Assembly: GCA_964603785.1 (NCBI GenBank)
Contig: CAZRWD010000002.1
Coordinates: forward strand, 162,545 to 226,544
DNA length: 64,000 nucleotides
Direction: 5' to 3'
Source: CAZRWD01 sp964603785
GTDB taxonomy: Bacteria > Fermentibacterota > Fermentibacteria > Fermentibacterales > Fermentibacteraceae
The notes below the pieces were generated by a model, which saw only the letters and a list, made by a program, of their open reading frames with translations, was not told the origin of the DNA and did no database searches. Position 1 is the first letter of the stretch, and the number at the start of each line of letters is the position of its first letter. The position numbers and the translations under genes were made by a program. Positions 43,869-52,543 of the stretch are shown in pieces.

Positions 43869-45589
43869 TAGCTCATCTCCGATGCGAGCACGAGCCTGTA
43901 GACCTCGCTTGTCGTCAGCAGGTGCTCGTGGGTTCCCACGCCGCCGAGGATCCCCCTGTGCAGGAAGAGGACGATGTCGCTCTGCCTCACGGTGGCCTCC
44001 CTGTGCGTCACCACGAAGATCATCCTGCCGGCCGCCTCCGCCTTGAGCCCCTTCCAGAACTCCTGCTCGAGGTCGGCGTCGAGCGCCGCCGTGCAGTCGT
44101 CGAAGAGGCACAGGGTCGGTCCGCCCGCCAGCGCCCTCGCTATGGCCACCCTCTGGCGCTGGCCGCCGCTGACGCCCGAGCCGCCCTGGCCGAGCTTCGT
44201 CTCGCTGCCCTGGGGCAGGTCGGCCATGGAGAGGTCGGCCAGCGCCAGGGCCCTCTCGACGGCCTCGTCGGAAACCTCTCGGCCCAGTTTCACGTTCTCC
44301 GAGACCGTGTCCGAGAACAGCGTCGACTCCTGCGGCACATAGCCTATCTCGAGGGCCAGGGCCTCGGGGTCGATGGACTCGAGCGGGGTCCCGTTGATGA
44401 GTATGCCTCCCTCCGAGCAGGGGAGCTGCCCCGCCATCATCTTGATGAGGGTCGACTTGCCGCTTCCTACCTCGCCCACGACCGCGACGGTCAGGGGTCC
44501 CTCGAACTTCGCGCTGATGCCGGTGACCCCTGTATCGCAGTCGGGATACCTGAACCCCGCGGACCTGAACTCCACGCTGCCGACGGGTCCGATCCCCGAC
44601 AGGCCGGTGCGGGGTGGCGCGCCCGGGAAGCCGGTGATCTCGCGGATCCTGTCGATCGAGGCGAACGCCTGCTTCGAGGCGACGAAGAGGTTCGGTATGT
44701 CGATCATGGGCGCGAGGAGCATGTCGAGGTACACGTAGAAGGCGTAGAGGTCCCCTATGCTGATCCTCTCCCAGATCACGAAGAGCCCGCCCAGGAGCAG
44801 GACGGTGACCTTCCCGACCTCGCCCAGCACGCTGTAGACGGACTCGATCACCATCACCAGCCTGGTTATGGAGAGGTCGATCTCGAGCCTGGAGTCGAGG
44901 AGCCTGCGCAGCCTGCCCGACTGGCCCTTCTCGGCGCGGTAGGCCTTGATGATGGCTATCCCGGCGAAGGTGCTGTCCAGGAGGTCGTTCGTCCTGCTCG
45001 TCGCCTTGCGGCTCTCCTCTATCCTCCTTCCGAGGCGGTGCTCGGTCCTGTAGAAGATCCAGAGCATCACGGGAAGGGGCACGAGGGCGAGCAGCGTCAG
45101 CTCGACGCTCATGAAGAACATCACGCCGAGGCAGAAGGCCAGCCTCGTGGCCGACTCGACGGCCCTGAAGATGCCCGAGCAGCTGAACCAGGCGATCCTG
45201 GGATACTCCACGATGTCGTCGGTGAGCCTCGTGGCAAGGTCGCCCGGGCCGAACCTGTTGAAGAACCTGTGGTCCTTCGACAGGATCGATTCGAAGGCCT
45301 CGTTCCTGACCGCGAGGCCTATCTTGCTGTTGAGCCAGGCCCTCGCACCGGGGTAGAACCCGGCGACCGCGCGGGCGAGGCCCACGCCGGCCAGGGCCAG
45401 GAGGAGCATCGTGAACCGGCCCTCCGCCCCGGGCGAGAGCACCTCATCAACGTTGTCGAGCAGGTGGCGGAACACGAGGGGGAAGGCCAGGGCGACCGTG
45501 CCCGAGAGCAGCGTGAGCGCGCCCAGCAGGACCACGTGCAGCCTGTGCGGCCTGTAGAACCTGAAGATCCACCTGAAGTACTCAAGCAT
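43868..45589 (-). CDS. ABC exporter half-transporter, degenerate-site subunit
   Basis: 573 aa, six-helix membrane domain fused to an ATPase. Walker A is GEVGSGKSTL, signature VSGGQRQRV, and Walker B LCLFDDCTAALD. The catalytic Glu after Walker B is replaced by Asp, as in one half of heterodimeric exporters such as BmrCD and TM287/288. Its start overlaps the end of the partner by eight bases. The start at 45589 gives MLEYFRWIFRFYRPH. Likely exports drugs, lipids or peptides; no substrate clue other than the leader ORF. Confidence 0.9.
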   Translation of the reverse strand: MLEYFRWIFRFYRPHRLHVVLLGALTLLSGTVALAFPLVFRHLLDNVDEVLSPGAEGRFTMLLLALAGVGLARAVAGFYPGARAWLNSKIGLAVRNEAFESILSKDHRFFNRFGPGDLATRLTDDIVEYPRIAWFSCSGIFRAVESATRLAFCLGVMFFMSVELTLLALVPLPVMLWIFYRTEHRLGRRIEESRKATSRTNDLLDSTFAGIAIIKAYRAEKGQSGRLRRLLDSRLEIDLSITRLVMVIESVYSVLGEVGKVTVLLLGGLFVIWERISIGDLYAFYVYLDMLLAPMIDIPNLFVASKQAFASIDRIREITGFPGAPPRTGLSGIGPVGSVEFRSAGFRYPDCDTGVTGISAKFEGPLTVAVVGEVGSGKSTLIKMMAGQLPCSEGGILINGTPLESIDPEALALEIGYVPQESTLFSDTVSENVKLGREVSDEAVERALALADLSMADLPQGSETKLGQGGSGVSGGQRQRVAIARALAGGPTLCLFDDCTAALDADLEQEFWKGLKAEAAGRMIFVVTHREATVRQSDIVLFLHRGILGGVGTHEHLLTTSEVYRLVLASEMS

Positions 45590-47381
45590 TGACGGCCTCC
45601 GGGACCAGCTGCAGCCTGCAGAGCCCCGCATAGATCCCTCCCCTTTCGAGGAGCTCCGCGTGCGTGCCCGTCTCGGCCACCTGGCCGGCCTGTATCACCA
45701 CTATCTCGTCGGCGTTCCGGACGGTGGCCAGCCTGTGCGCGACCACCAGCGCGGTCCTGCCGGAGAGCACCCTGTCCATCGCCCTCTGTATGCGCCTCTC
45801 GGTGCCGGGGTCCACGGAGGAGGTGGCCTCGTCGAGCACGAGCACCTCGGGTCTGTGGAGCACGGCCCTCGCGAAGTTGATGAGCTGCCTCTCCCCCATC
45901 GAGAGGTTGAGGCCGCCCTCGGATATCTCGCCCGAGAGCCCCTCCGGGATGCGCTCCAGGAGGTCCTCGGCCTCTATCGTGCGGAGCGCGGCGAGCTGGT
46001 CCTCCGTGCCGATCCTCTCGTCGAACACGGTGAGGTTCTCCGAGAGCGTGCCCGAGAAGAGGCTGACGTTCTGGAGAACGAGGCCTAGGCGGCGCCGCCA
46101 GGTCTCCAGCCTGAAGGACCTTATGTCCACGCCGCCGATGGTGATCCTGCCCCTCGAGGGCTCGTGGAATCTCATGAGCAGGCCCACGAGCGTGCTCTTG
46201 CCGCCTCCGGAGGCGCCGACGAGCGCGACCATCCCGCCCCGCGGGACCGAGAAGGAGACGCCCCTGAGCGCCCAGTCGGACTCCTCGTCGTATCTGAACC
46301 AGACGTCCTCGAACCTTATCTCGCGCCAGTCGTCCGGGAACCCGTCCTCGCCGAGGTCGCCGTCGGGCGTGAGCGTCCTTGTGGAGAGGATAGAGAAGAT
46401 CCTGTCGGCGGACGCCAGCGCGCGCTGCACCTGGTTGAGGGTCTCGGAGAACATCACTATGGGCATGAACAGCCTGCGCGTGTACTCGATGAACAGCACC
46501 ACCGAGCCCACCGTGAGCGTTCCCGCAAGGACGCCCCCGCGCCCCGCCGTCAGGATCACGGCGACCGCCGCCACCTCGCAGGAGCCGAGGAAGCTCCAGA
46601 AGCCGTACTCCCAGATCGAGGCCCTGACCTCCAGCCCGAGGAACTTCCGTCCCTCGTCGGCGAGCTTGCTCGCGGCGACAGCCGTGGCGGCAAAGACCTG
46701 GAGCACGGGCACGGCCCTGACGTACTCGGCCACCAGGCCCGAGATGCGCGAATAGGAGGAGCGGACCTGCGCCCAGAGCCTGCGCATGAGCCTCAGGACC
46801 GGGATGGTCGTGGCGGCGACCGGCACCACGAGCAGCATCACAGAGCCGGTGATGCGCAGGTCGGTCGCGGCCATTATCCCGATCGTCCCGGCCATGAGCG
46901 TCACGCTCCGGAGGATGGCCATGGAGACCTCGCTGAAGAGCATCCTGACCCTCTCGCTGTCGCTCTCCACCCTGGCCATTAGCCTGCCCGACGGGGTGCG
47001 GTCGAAGAACGACTGCGAGAGCGTGAGCATGTGCTCGAAGACGCTCCGCTTCAGGTCCCTGACTATGCGAAGGCCCAGCCTGGCCATCACGATCACCTGT
47101 AGGTAGAAGAGGGTCATGGTGGTGGCGAAAACGAGGGCGAAGAGCCCCGCCATGGCCACCGTGAGGCCGACCGACCTCGCAGGGATGGCCACGTCGATTA
47201 TCCGCCTCAGTATCAGCGGTCCGCTGAGCTCGCCGGCCACGCCGGCCAGGAGCAGCAGGGCGCCCAGGACGAACGACCAGGCGTGTGGAGCGGCGAACGG
47301 CCTGAGCCCCCTCCACAGCTCGCGGAGGGAGGACTTCCTCGCGGTCCTCTCGTCGTCGTCCGGAAAATCGTCGAAATACAT
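45582..47381 (-). CDS. ABC exporter half-transporter, catalytic-site subunit
   Basis: 599 aa. N-terminal acidic tail (MYFDDFPDDDERTARK), six transmembrane helices, then an ATPase with Walker A GASGGGKSTL, signature LSMGERQ, Walker B VLVLDEATSSVD (normal Glu) and switch His VVAHRLAT. The signature has Met in place of Gly (LSMGE), so each composite site is asymmetric. Together with the next gene it forms a heterodimeric exporter. The leader of about 160 nt contains a short ORF and hairpins. Confidence 0.92.
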   Translation of the reverse strand: MYFDDFPDDDERTARKSSLRELWRGLRPFAAPHAWSFVLGALLLLAGVAGELSGPLILRRIIDVAIPARSVGLTVAMAGLFALVFATTMTLFYLQVIVMARLGLRIVRDLKRSVFEHMLTLSQSFFDRTPSGRLMARVESDSERVRMLFSEVSMAILRSVTLMAGTIGIMAATDLRITGSVMLLVVPVAATTIPVLRLMRRLWAQVRSSYSRISGLVAEYVRAVPVLQVFAATAVAASKLADEGRKFLGLEVRASIWEYGFWSFLGSCEVAAVAVILTAGRGGVLAGTLTVGSVVLFIEYTRRLFMPIVMFSETLNQVQRALASADRIFSILSTRTLTPDGDLGEDGFPDDWREIRFEDVWFRYDEESDWALRGVSFSVPRGGMVALVGASGGGKSTLVGLLMRFHEPSRGRITIGGVDIRSFRLETWRRRLGLVLQNVSLFSGTLSENLTVFDERIGTEDQLAALRTIEAEDLLERIPEGLSGEISEGGLNLSMGERQLINFARAVLHRPEVLVLDEATSSVDPGTERRIQRAMDRVLSGRTALVVAHRLATVRNADEIVVIQAGQVAETGTHAELLERGGIYAGLCRLQLVPEAVNA

Positions 47382-47443
47382 CAGCAGCCCACCCTGGTCC
47401 TGGGAAATCGTATGAGGTTAACGATAGTCGCCCGGGATGCGAA

Positions 47444-47464
47444 GGCTGCCTGCGGGTGGCAGCC
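47444..47464 (-). promoter_or_regulatory. Leader hairpin with anti-Shine-Dalgarno sequence
   Basis: Minus-strand stem GGCTGCC/GGCAGCC with a seven-base loop. The segment CCACCC (47459-47454) inside it is complementary to GGGTGG (47394-47389), the likely ribosome site seven bases before the exporter ATG. The two pairings exclude each other, which could couple leader translation to exporter expression. Confidence 0.4.
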
Positions 47465-47494
47465 GGGTCTGAGCTGCGCCGGGGAAGCCCTCGC

Positions 47495-47521
47495 CTAGAG
47501 AACGGTTGTGTAGATGATCAT
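47495..47521 (-). CDS. Candidate 8-residue leader peptide of the ABC exporter operon
   Basis: ATG ATC ATC TAC ACA ACC GTT CTC TAG encodes MIIYTTVL. It has a textbook AGAGGAGG ribosome site seven bases upstream and lies just after a TTGACC-N18-TAGATT promoter. Its position, 113 bases before the exporter start, and its size resemble leader peptides of antibiotic-induced genes. BmrCD in Bacillus, also a heterodimeric exporter, has a leader ORF. It has no other homology that I can judge. Confidence 0.5.
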   Translation of the reverse strand: MIIYTTVL

Positions 47522-47549
47522 GCAGCGGCCTCCTCTGCTAGGGTGTGCG

Positions 47550-47579
47550 AATCTACGAAACCGGGCCGCGAAGGGTCAA
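47550..47579 (-). promoter_or_regulatory. Promoter of the ABC exporter operon
   Basis: TTGACC (47579-47574), 18-bp spacer, TAGATT (47555-47550) on the minus strand. The predicted start at about 47543 gives a 160-nt leader. It lies directly after the stop of the PP-loop gene, so the exporter genes are transcribed independently of it. Confidence 0.55.
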
Positions 47580-47583
47580 GTGT

Positions 47584-48537
47584 TCAGCGGATGGAGAGCC
47601 TCTCGGCGAGCTCCGGCGCGGCGGGTGCGGCCGTGGTCCTGTCCCCGGCGGGAGTGATAATGCATGCGCTCCCGCCCTGCGGGACCCTCGCGTAGAGTGC
47701 GACCAGGGATTCGGGGAGCCCGTCGCCGGCCGGCTCTCCGAGGAGCACCGCGGAGGGGCCGGGGATGTCGGCGGGGGTGTAGACCCTGCCGCCGGCCGAG
47801 GCCTCCAGCCTGTCGTTGTCCCACGAATCCCTCCCGAGTATGAGGAAGGAGCGCGCGGCGAGCCTGAACATCCTGCCCATGCCTGCCAGGACCGCGCTCT
47901 CCGCTGTCAGGAGCCCGGCGTCCCTCAGGGCGGAGATGCGCCGCGAGAACCCCGGGTCGGTCAGCAGGCACCCGCCCGCCGGAGGGGGATACTCCAGCCC
48001 CCATGCCCTGGCGATGCCGATCTGGGGTTTCCTGCCCCTCCCGCTGAGCCCCAGGAGCCTCTCCCTGTCCACCATGCCCGAGGTCTCTGGGAGCGTAGGG
48101 GGGAGCAGTTTGGCGGAGAGGGGCCGGAGCAGCCTGTCCCCCAGCCCGGAGAGCTTCGCCACGCGGTTCAGCGAGGGCCTCGACTGCGACATGGGGCGCT
48201 GGCCCAGGACCTCGCCCGTGAAGACGAAGTCGAAGCCCTCGGCCTCCATGATCGCGCCGAGCCTGCGTATCATAGCGGCGTGGCAGTCGATGCACGGGTT
48301 GAGGCAGGAGCCGAAGCCGCTGGGCGGATCGTCGAGCAGGGCCATGATCTCGGAGGTGAAGTCCTCCTCCCTCCAGGTCGCGGAGAGGAGCGCGGCGCCC
48401 CGCCTGCCCTGGTCCGGCCCGAAGAACGGGCTGGAGAAGGTCACCAGGAGCAGATCGATCCCCTGGACGGCCAGGAGCCGTGCGGCGATCATGCCGTCCA
48501 GCCCCCCGGAGAACGCACCGACCGCCCTCGCAGTCAC
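47584..48537 (-). CDS. PP-loop ATPase, tRNA-thiolation (MnmA/ThiI)-like
   Basis: 317 aa. PP-loop AFSGGLDGMIAARLL at the N-terminus. CLNPCIDCHAAMIRR supplies Cys residues in the position used by tRNA 2-thiouridylase-like enzymes, followed by FVFTGEVLGQRPMSQS. The adenylating activity and tRNA as substrate are inferred. The C-terminal 130 residues are a separate domain. GTG at 48537 overlaps the HAD gene's stop (GTGA) with GGAGAG upstream. Confidence 0.75.
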   Translation of the reverse strand: MTARAVGAFSGGLDGMIAARLLAVQGIDLLLVTFSSPFFGPDQGRRGAALLSATWREEDFTSEIMALLDDPPSGFGSCLNPCIDCHAAMIRRLGAIMEAEGFDFVFTGEVLGQRPMSQSRPSLNRVAKLSGLGDRLLRPLSAKLLPPTLPETSGMVDRERLLGLSGRGRKPQIGIARAWGLEYPPPAGGCLLTDPGFSRRISALRDAGLLTAESAVLAGMGRMFRLAARSFLILGRDSWDNDRLEASAGGRVYTPADIPGPSAVLLGEPAGDGLPESLVALYARVPQGGSACIITPAGDRTTAAPAAPELAERLSIR

Positions 48538-49190
48538 CGAGGCCTCTCCATGATCCTCCACCCGCGCTCCGTGGCCAGCCGGGCGAGTCTGCGGGAGGGA
48601 TGCACGGCTACGGCCGAGCCGACCGACTCCAGCAGGTGCCGGTCCGACCAGGAGTCCCCGAAGGCCACGCAGGAGGCCGGATCGACCCCGCTGCCCGAGC
48701 ACTGCGAGAGCGCGATGTCCCTCTTGGCCTCTCCCCATGGCCTCGGATCCTCCGTCCGGCCCGTCAGGACGCCGCCTTCCGACCCGGGGAGGCTCCCGGT
48801 CACGGAGACCGCCCCCACCTCGGGGAGGAGGGGTTCCAGGAGCCACTCGAGCGAGGCCGAGAGCAGCCGGATCTCGATTCCGCGGCTGGAGAGGGTCTCG
48901 ACCTCCGCCCGCAGGGATGGGCGGATGCGTGGGATCAGGATTCTCCGGCAGAATGCGCGGGCCTCGTTCCGGATGGCGTCAGCCGGCTGTCCGGCAAGGT
49001 AGCCCCTGTTCCAGCCCGGCCCGTCCGAGAGGGTCCTGAGGGGATGCAGCAGGTAGCCCGAGAGGAACCTCGCGATCCCCTTCGGACCGACGATCCCCGA
49101 CCCCGCCAGGTGGAGCAGGAACTCCCTCTCGGAGGAGCAGTCGATCAGCGTGTGATCGACGTCGACGAAGGCGATCCCGGCCCGGTTCAT
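48534..49190 (-). CDS. HAD-superfamily (SerB-like, subclass IB) phosphatase
   Basis: 218 aa. Motif I FVDVDHTLID with both Asp, a helical cap, motif II LLSASLEW, and motif IV VAFGDSWSDRHLL. Likely removes phosphate from a small metabolite or lipid. Placed between a Tat-exported protein and a PP-loop enzyme; start three bases after the former's stop. Confidence 0.85.
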   Translation of the reverse strand: MNRAGIAFVDVDHTLIDCSSEREFLLHLAGSGIVGPKGIARFLSGYLLHPLRTLSDGPGWNRGYLAGQPADAIRNEARAFCRRILIPRIRPSLRAEVETLSSRGIEIRLLSASLEWLLEPLLPEVGAVSVTGSLPGSEGGVLTGRTEDPRPWGEAKRDIALSQCSGSGVDPASCVAFGDSWSDRHLLESVGSAVAVHPSRRLARLATERGWRIMERPR

Positions 49191-49193
49191 CCC

Positions 49194-50075
49194 TCAGGGG
49201 AGCGCAGGGGCCACCCTCACTCCCAGCCCGGTGCCGGGGCTGTTGTCGAACACCTCGACCACATGGACGATTATCCCGGGGAAGAGCCTCGGGAAGTCGC
49301 CGTGGAAGTAGGAGTGGGCGAGGTTGGTGTAGGTCACCAGGTCCCGGCTGTACTCCGGGGCGGCCTCGTCGGCGGGGTGCACCAGCTCGGCCACCCCCCT
49401 GACCTCGAACGACGTGCTGTCGAGGAAGACCAGCGACGTGGAGGGGTCCTCCAGGATGTTCAGGAAGGTGTGCGTCTCGAAGTCGGGCGTGGAGTAGAGC
49501 TCCAGGGTTATCAGCCTGGTCGTGTCGAACGCGGAGCCGTCCTGGTAGAGAGAGACGAGATGGGCCAGCTTCTGGGGCATCGGGGCGTCGGCGGTGTTGC
49601 GCATGTGCTCTATGAGGTCCTTGACGCGCTCCCTGGAGGGGCACATGCCGATGCCCTTGAAGGCGTTGTTTATCGTGAGCATGCTGTCCCGGCGGGACCC
49701 GGCCACGGTGGCCATCGCGGCGTTGTGCGGCCCGGCCAGCGACGGCCCGGCCCCGCCCTCTCCGCGCATCAGGGAGGCTATCGATTCGAGCATCTCCAGC
49801 CGGGAGCGCAGGTTCCACTCCATGAAGACCTCGGGCAGGGGCGTCCTCGGATAGTCGGTCCAGCTGCCCGCGACCCTCGCCCTGACGATTCCGGCTGCCT
49901 CGCCGGATAGGTCGATGTTGCCCTGCGTGAAGAGCCCGTCGGTCCAGTGCTCGACACTGCCCTGCTCCCATTCCCCGGCAAGGGCCTTCCTGGTGAAGAG
50001 CCCTCCGAGTGCGGAGCCCAGCATGGCGGCCAATCCGGCCCTGCCCGCCCTGGAGAAGAACTGCCTCCTGTCCAT
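49194..50075 (-). CDS. Tat-exported protein of unknown function
   Basis: 293 aa. A twin-arginine signal (MDRRQFFSRAGRAGLAAMLG) ends near RKALAG. The mature part has no cofactor motif I can name. Segments such as LARVAGSW-like, GPHNAAMATVAGSRRDSMLT and FLDSTSFEVRGVAELVHPAD suggest a pyridoxamine-oxidase-like split beta-barrel that binds flavin, but this is weak. First gene of the three-gene minus-strand operon, divergent from greA. Confidence 0.65.
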   Translation of the reverse strand: MDRRQFFSRAGRAGLAAMLGSALGGLFTRKALAGEWEQGSVEHWTDGLFTQGNIDLSGEAAGIVRARVAGSWTDYPRTPLPEVFMEWNLRSRLEMLESIASLMRGEGGAGPSLAGPHNAAMATVAGSRRDSMLTINNAFKGIGMCPSRERVKDLIEHMRNTADAPMPQKLAHLVSLYQDGSAFDTTRLITLELYSTPDFETHTFLNILEDPSTSLVFLDSTSFEVRGVAELVHPADEAAPEYSRDLVTYTNLAHSYFHGDFPRLFPGIIVHVVEVFDNSPGTGLGVRVAPALP

Positions 50076-50189
50076 GACACATCCTCCCTGCCGGCCGGCA
50101 GGCCGGTCGCTGGTGGAGAAGGTCCGCTTTCCCCGGGCGGTTCCCGGAGCTATTTTCCTGTGCTTATCACTAAGCAGGAGGGAGCCTTC

Positions 50190-52253
50190 TTGTCCAGACT
50201 CGCCGGGATCGCCCGCGGCGGAGATGTCGAGGCCCTCGGGGAGGCCTGGCTGGACGCCCTGCAGGAGGGCTTCGATCCCGTCGACGCAGGCCGGGCCCTG
50301 GAGGCGTTCGTCGCGGCCGGCCTGGAGGAGGCCGCGGCCTCCCTCCTCGAGATCGCGCTCGACGAGCTGGAGTCCTCGGGCAGTCCGGCGCTCGACCCAC
50401 TCGTCCGGATGTCGGCGGAGATCTTCGGGGTGATGGAGCCCCTCCGCCTCAGGCTGGTCGAGTCCCTTCGAGACGGGTTCCTCGACTTCGCTCCGCTCGA
50501 GGGCTTCCTCGTCCGCAGCGGCCTTCTCGAGACGGGCGGGTCCGTCGCCCCGGCCTGGGGGAGGATGAAGCGCCTCCTCGGCTACAGGGAGGGATGCTGG
50601 GTGCTCCACGACTCCAGGGGACCGGGCCTGGTCAGGCGCGCGTCGAGGGAGTCGTTCGTCGTCGACTTCGCAGAGGCGCATTCCTTCGAGATGCCGCTTG
50701 CAACGATGCTGGACACCTGCGAGCCGGTATCCCCCGACAGTGCGTGGGTCCTGCGCAGAACCGACCCCGGGGCCTTCTCGGCCCTGCCGGGAGATCCCGG
50801 GAGGTTCCTCGACCGCCTGCTCGAGGACATGGGCGGCAGCGTCGACAGGTCATCCCTCGCGAAACTCCTGGGGCATGACGACCAGGCAGTCTGGAAGGCT
50901 CTATCGGAGGCGGCGCACGACCGGCAGGACCTCGCTGCGGGACCCGGCCTCATCGAGCGGATAGCCGGTGCGGGCCTCGAGGACCGTGTCAGGTCGATCC
51001 TCTCCGAGAAGCGGCCTCTCTCCGAGCGGGTCTCCAGGATGGCCGACCTGATGGCGGCGGCCCCTCGCGAAGAGGCATCCGCGGCGGCGAACTCCATCGC
51101 GGGCTCTCCTCCGAGGCTCAGGAGCGTAGAGGAGGGGGCCGCCTGGGAGCTTCTCAGGACCCTCAGGTCGTTCGGCGCCGAAGGCCTGGACGGGAGGCTC
51201 GAGGAGTCCGCCGCGGGGATGACCGCCCCCAGGCTCGTCCAGGCGCTCTCGGAGATATCCAGGCCCTCGTGCAGGCGGGACCTGCTCGAGGCATGGGCGG
51301 CCCGTGCTGACGAGGGCGCCCTGGAGGGTGTCCTCCCGCAGCTCTCCTCGTCGATGAGGTCGATGGCCCTGGAGGCTCTCGAGAAGGTGCGCCCGGGCAG
51401 GGCTGCCGAATGGCTGGCCCGCACCGCGGCTGACGGTTCGGACCCCGACCTGGCCCTCTGGGCCGCCGCGGCCATCCTGGAGGGCGGACCGGGTGGAGGC
51501 TCGGCCGACATCGGCGAGATAGTCCGGTTCGTGCTGGAGAACCTCCCCCGGGCCAGGGCGGAGCAGCAGCGCAGGGCATCGCGGGCCGTTGTCTCACACG
51601 CAGCGGCGGAGCTCGATTCCCTTCTATCGCAGATGGATGCGCGCAGGCTCTCCTCCGTCGCCGTCCAGATCGACGAGAGCGGCCCCGCCCACGAGGCCGG
51701 CCTTGTCCTGGCGATCTCCAGGGAGATCTCCTCGCGCTCCTCCCATATCCTGGGCAGCCTCCAGTTCTGGGAGTCGGACTATGTCTTCGACGGAGCCGCG
51801 GCCATCGAGAGGCGCGCCGCGGCCATCGAGAGGCTCCGGACCGTGGAGATCCCGGAGGCTGCGGCTTCGGTGGGGGAGGCCGCCTCCCACGGCGACCTCT
51901 CCGAGAACGCCGAGTACAAGGCGGCTCTCGAGAGGCGGGACCTGCTTCTGGAGAAGCTGTCGCGCTGGTCGGAGGAGTACAGGAGGCTCAGACCGCTCCC
52001 CTGGCGGGACATCCGGGGCGACGTCGCCTCGCCGGGCACGGCCGTGGAGATGTCGGGAGCCGGCGGATCGATGCGCATAGTACTCGTGGGACCGCTCGAG
52101 GCGCGACCGGAGGAGGGCCGTGTGAACTACATGGCTCCGCTCGGAGCCGCCCTCCTCGGGAGATCGGCGGGCGAGTCGGTCGACCTCCCGGGCAGGGAGG
52201 GATCCTGGAGGATAGAGAGGATAGAACCGGTTCCGGAGGTGTTCGACCGATGA
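50190..52253 (+). CDS. greA: Transcript cleavage factor GreA with long N-terminal helical extension
   Basis: 687 aa. The C-terminal about 160 residues are GreA: the coiled-coil tip HGDLSENAEYKAALERRD with the acidic residues used at the polymerase active site, then the FKBP-like domain (GTAVEMSGAGG; LVGPLEARPEEGRVNYMAP; GREGSWRIERIEPV). About 500 residues of HEAT/ARM-like helices precede it. Chlamydiae and some spirochaetes have comparably long GreA proteins. The TTG at 50190 has GGAGGGAG five bases upstream. Overlaps the zinc-ribbon gene by four bases. Confidence 0.88.
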   Translation: MSRLAGIARGGDVEALGEAWLDALQEGFDPVDAGRALEAFVAAGLEEAAASLLEIALDELESSGSPALDPLVRMSAEIFGVMEPLRLRLVESLRDGFLDFAPLEGFLVRSGLLETGGSVAPAWGRMKRLLGYREGCWVLHDSRGPGLVRRASRESFVVDFAEAHSFEMPLATMLDTCEPVSPDSAWVLRRTDPGAFSALPGDPGRFLDRLLEDMGGSVDRSSLAKLLGHDDQAVWKALSEAAHDRQDLAAGPGLIERIAGAGLEDRVRSILSEKRPLSERVSRMADLMAAAPREEASAAANSIAGSPPRLRSVEEGAAWELLRTLRSFGAEGLDGRLEESAAGMTAPRLVQALSEISRPSCRRDLLEAWAARADEGALEGVLPQLSSSMRSMALEALEKVRPGRAAEWLARTAADGSDPDLALWAAAAILEGGPGGGSADIGEIVRFVLENLPRARAEQQRRASRAVVSHAAAELDSLLSQMDARRLSSVAVQIDESGPAHEAGLVLAISREISSRSSHILGSLQFWESDYVFDGAAAIERRAAAIERLRTVEIPEAAASVGEAASHGDLSENAEYKAALERRDLLLEKLSRWSEEYRRLRPLPWRDIRGDVASPGTAVEMSGAGGSMRIVLVGPLEARPEEGRVNYMAPLGAALLGRSAGESVDLPGREGSWRIERIEPVPEVFDR

Positions 52254-52543
52254 ACATGGTCTGCGTGCACTGCGGGACGGAGAGCGAGACCGACGCCAGG
52301 TCCTTCGGCGCGGTCTGCTCGGGTTGCGGCAACTTCCTGCACGCCTGCGTCCAGTGCAGGCTATGGGTTCCCTCCTCGAAGGCGTGCTCGTCCCCGACGA
52401 CCGACGAGACGGGAGACCCCCTCCACAGGAACTGCTGCGAGGAGTTCCAGCCCCACGGAGCCCGGAAGAAGGAGGAGAAGCCCGGCGGCGAGGGTGCCAG
52501 GGAGCGCTTCCTGAAGCTCTTCGGAAACGGCGGCGGAGCTTGA
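52250..52543 (+). CDS. Small zinc-ribbon protein
   Basis: 97 aa. Cys pairs CVHC, CSGC and CVQC, then a CC pair, enough for two zinc sites. The C-terminal 35 residues are charged (GARKKEEKPGGEGARERF). The ATG overlaps the greA stop and its own stop overlaps the ligase start (TTGA), so it is translated between them. A role in transcription is a guess from the neighbour. Confidence 0.7.
   Translation: MNMVCVHCGTESETDARSFGAVCSGCGNFLHACVQCRLWVPSSKACSSPTTDETGDPLHRNCCEEFQPHGARKKEEKPGGEGARERFLKLFGNGGGA

Noticed and set aside
47382..47583. A structured non-coding RNA gene (tRNA, SRP, RNase P or 6S type)
   Set aside because: None of the conserved cores of these RNAs can be found; the region is better explained as the leader of the ABC operon.
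50090..50103. Palindrome CTGCCGGCCGGCAG between greA and the Tat gene
   Set aside because: Such GC palindromes are frequent in this base composition, and it does not line up with a promoter, so no function is claimed.
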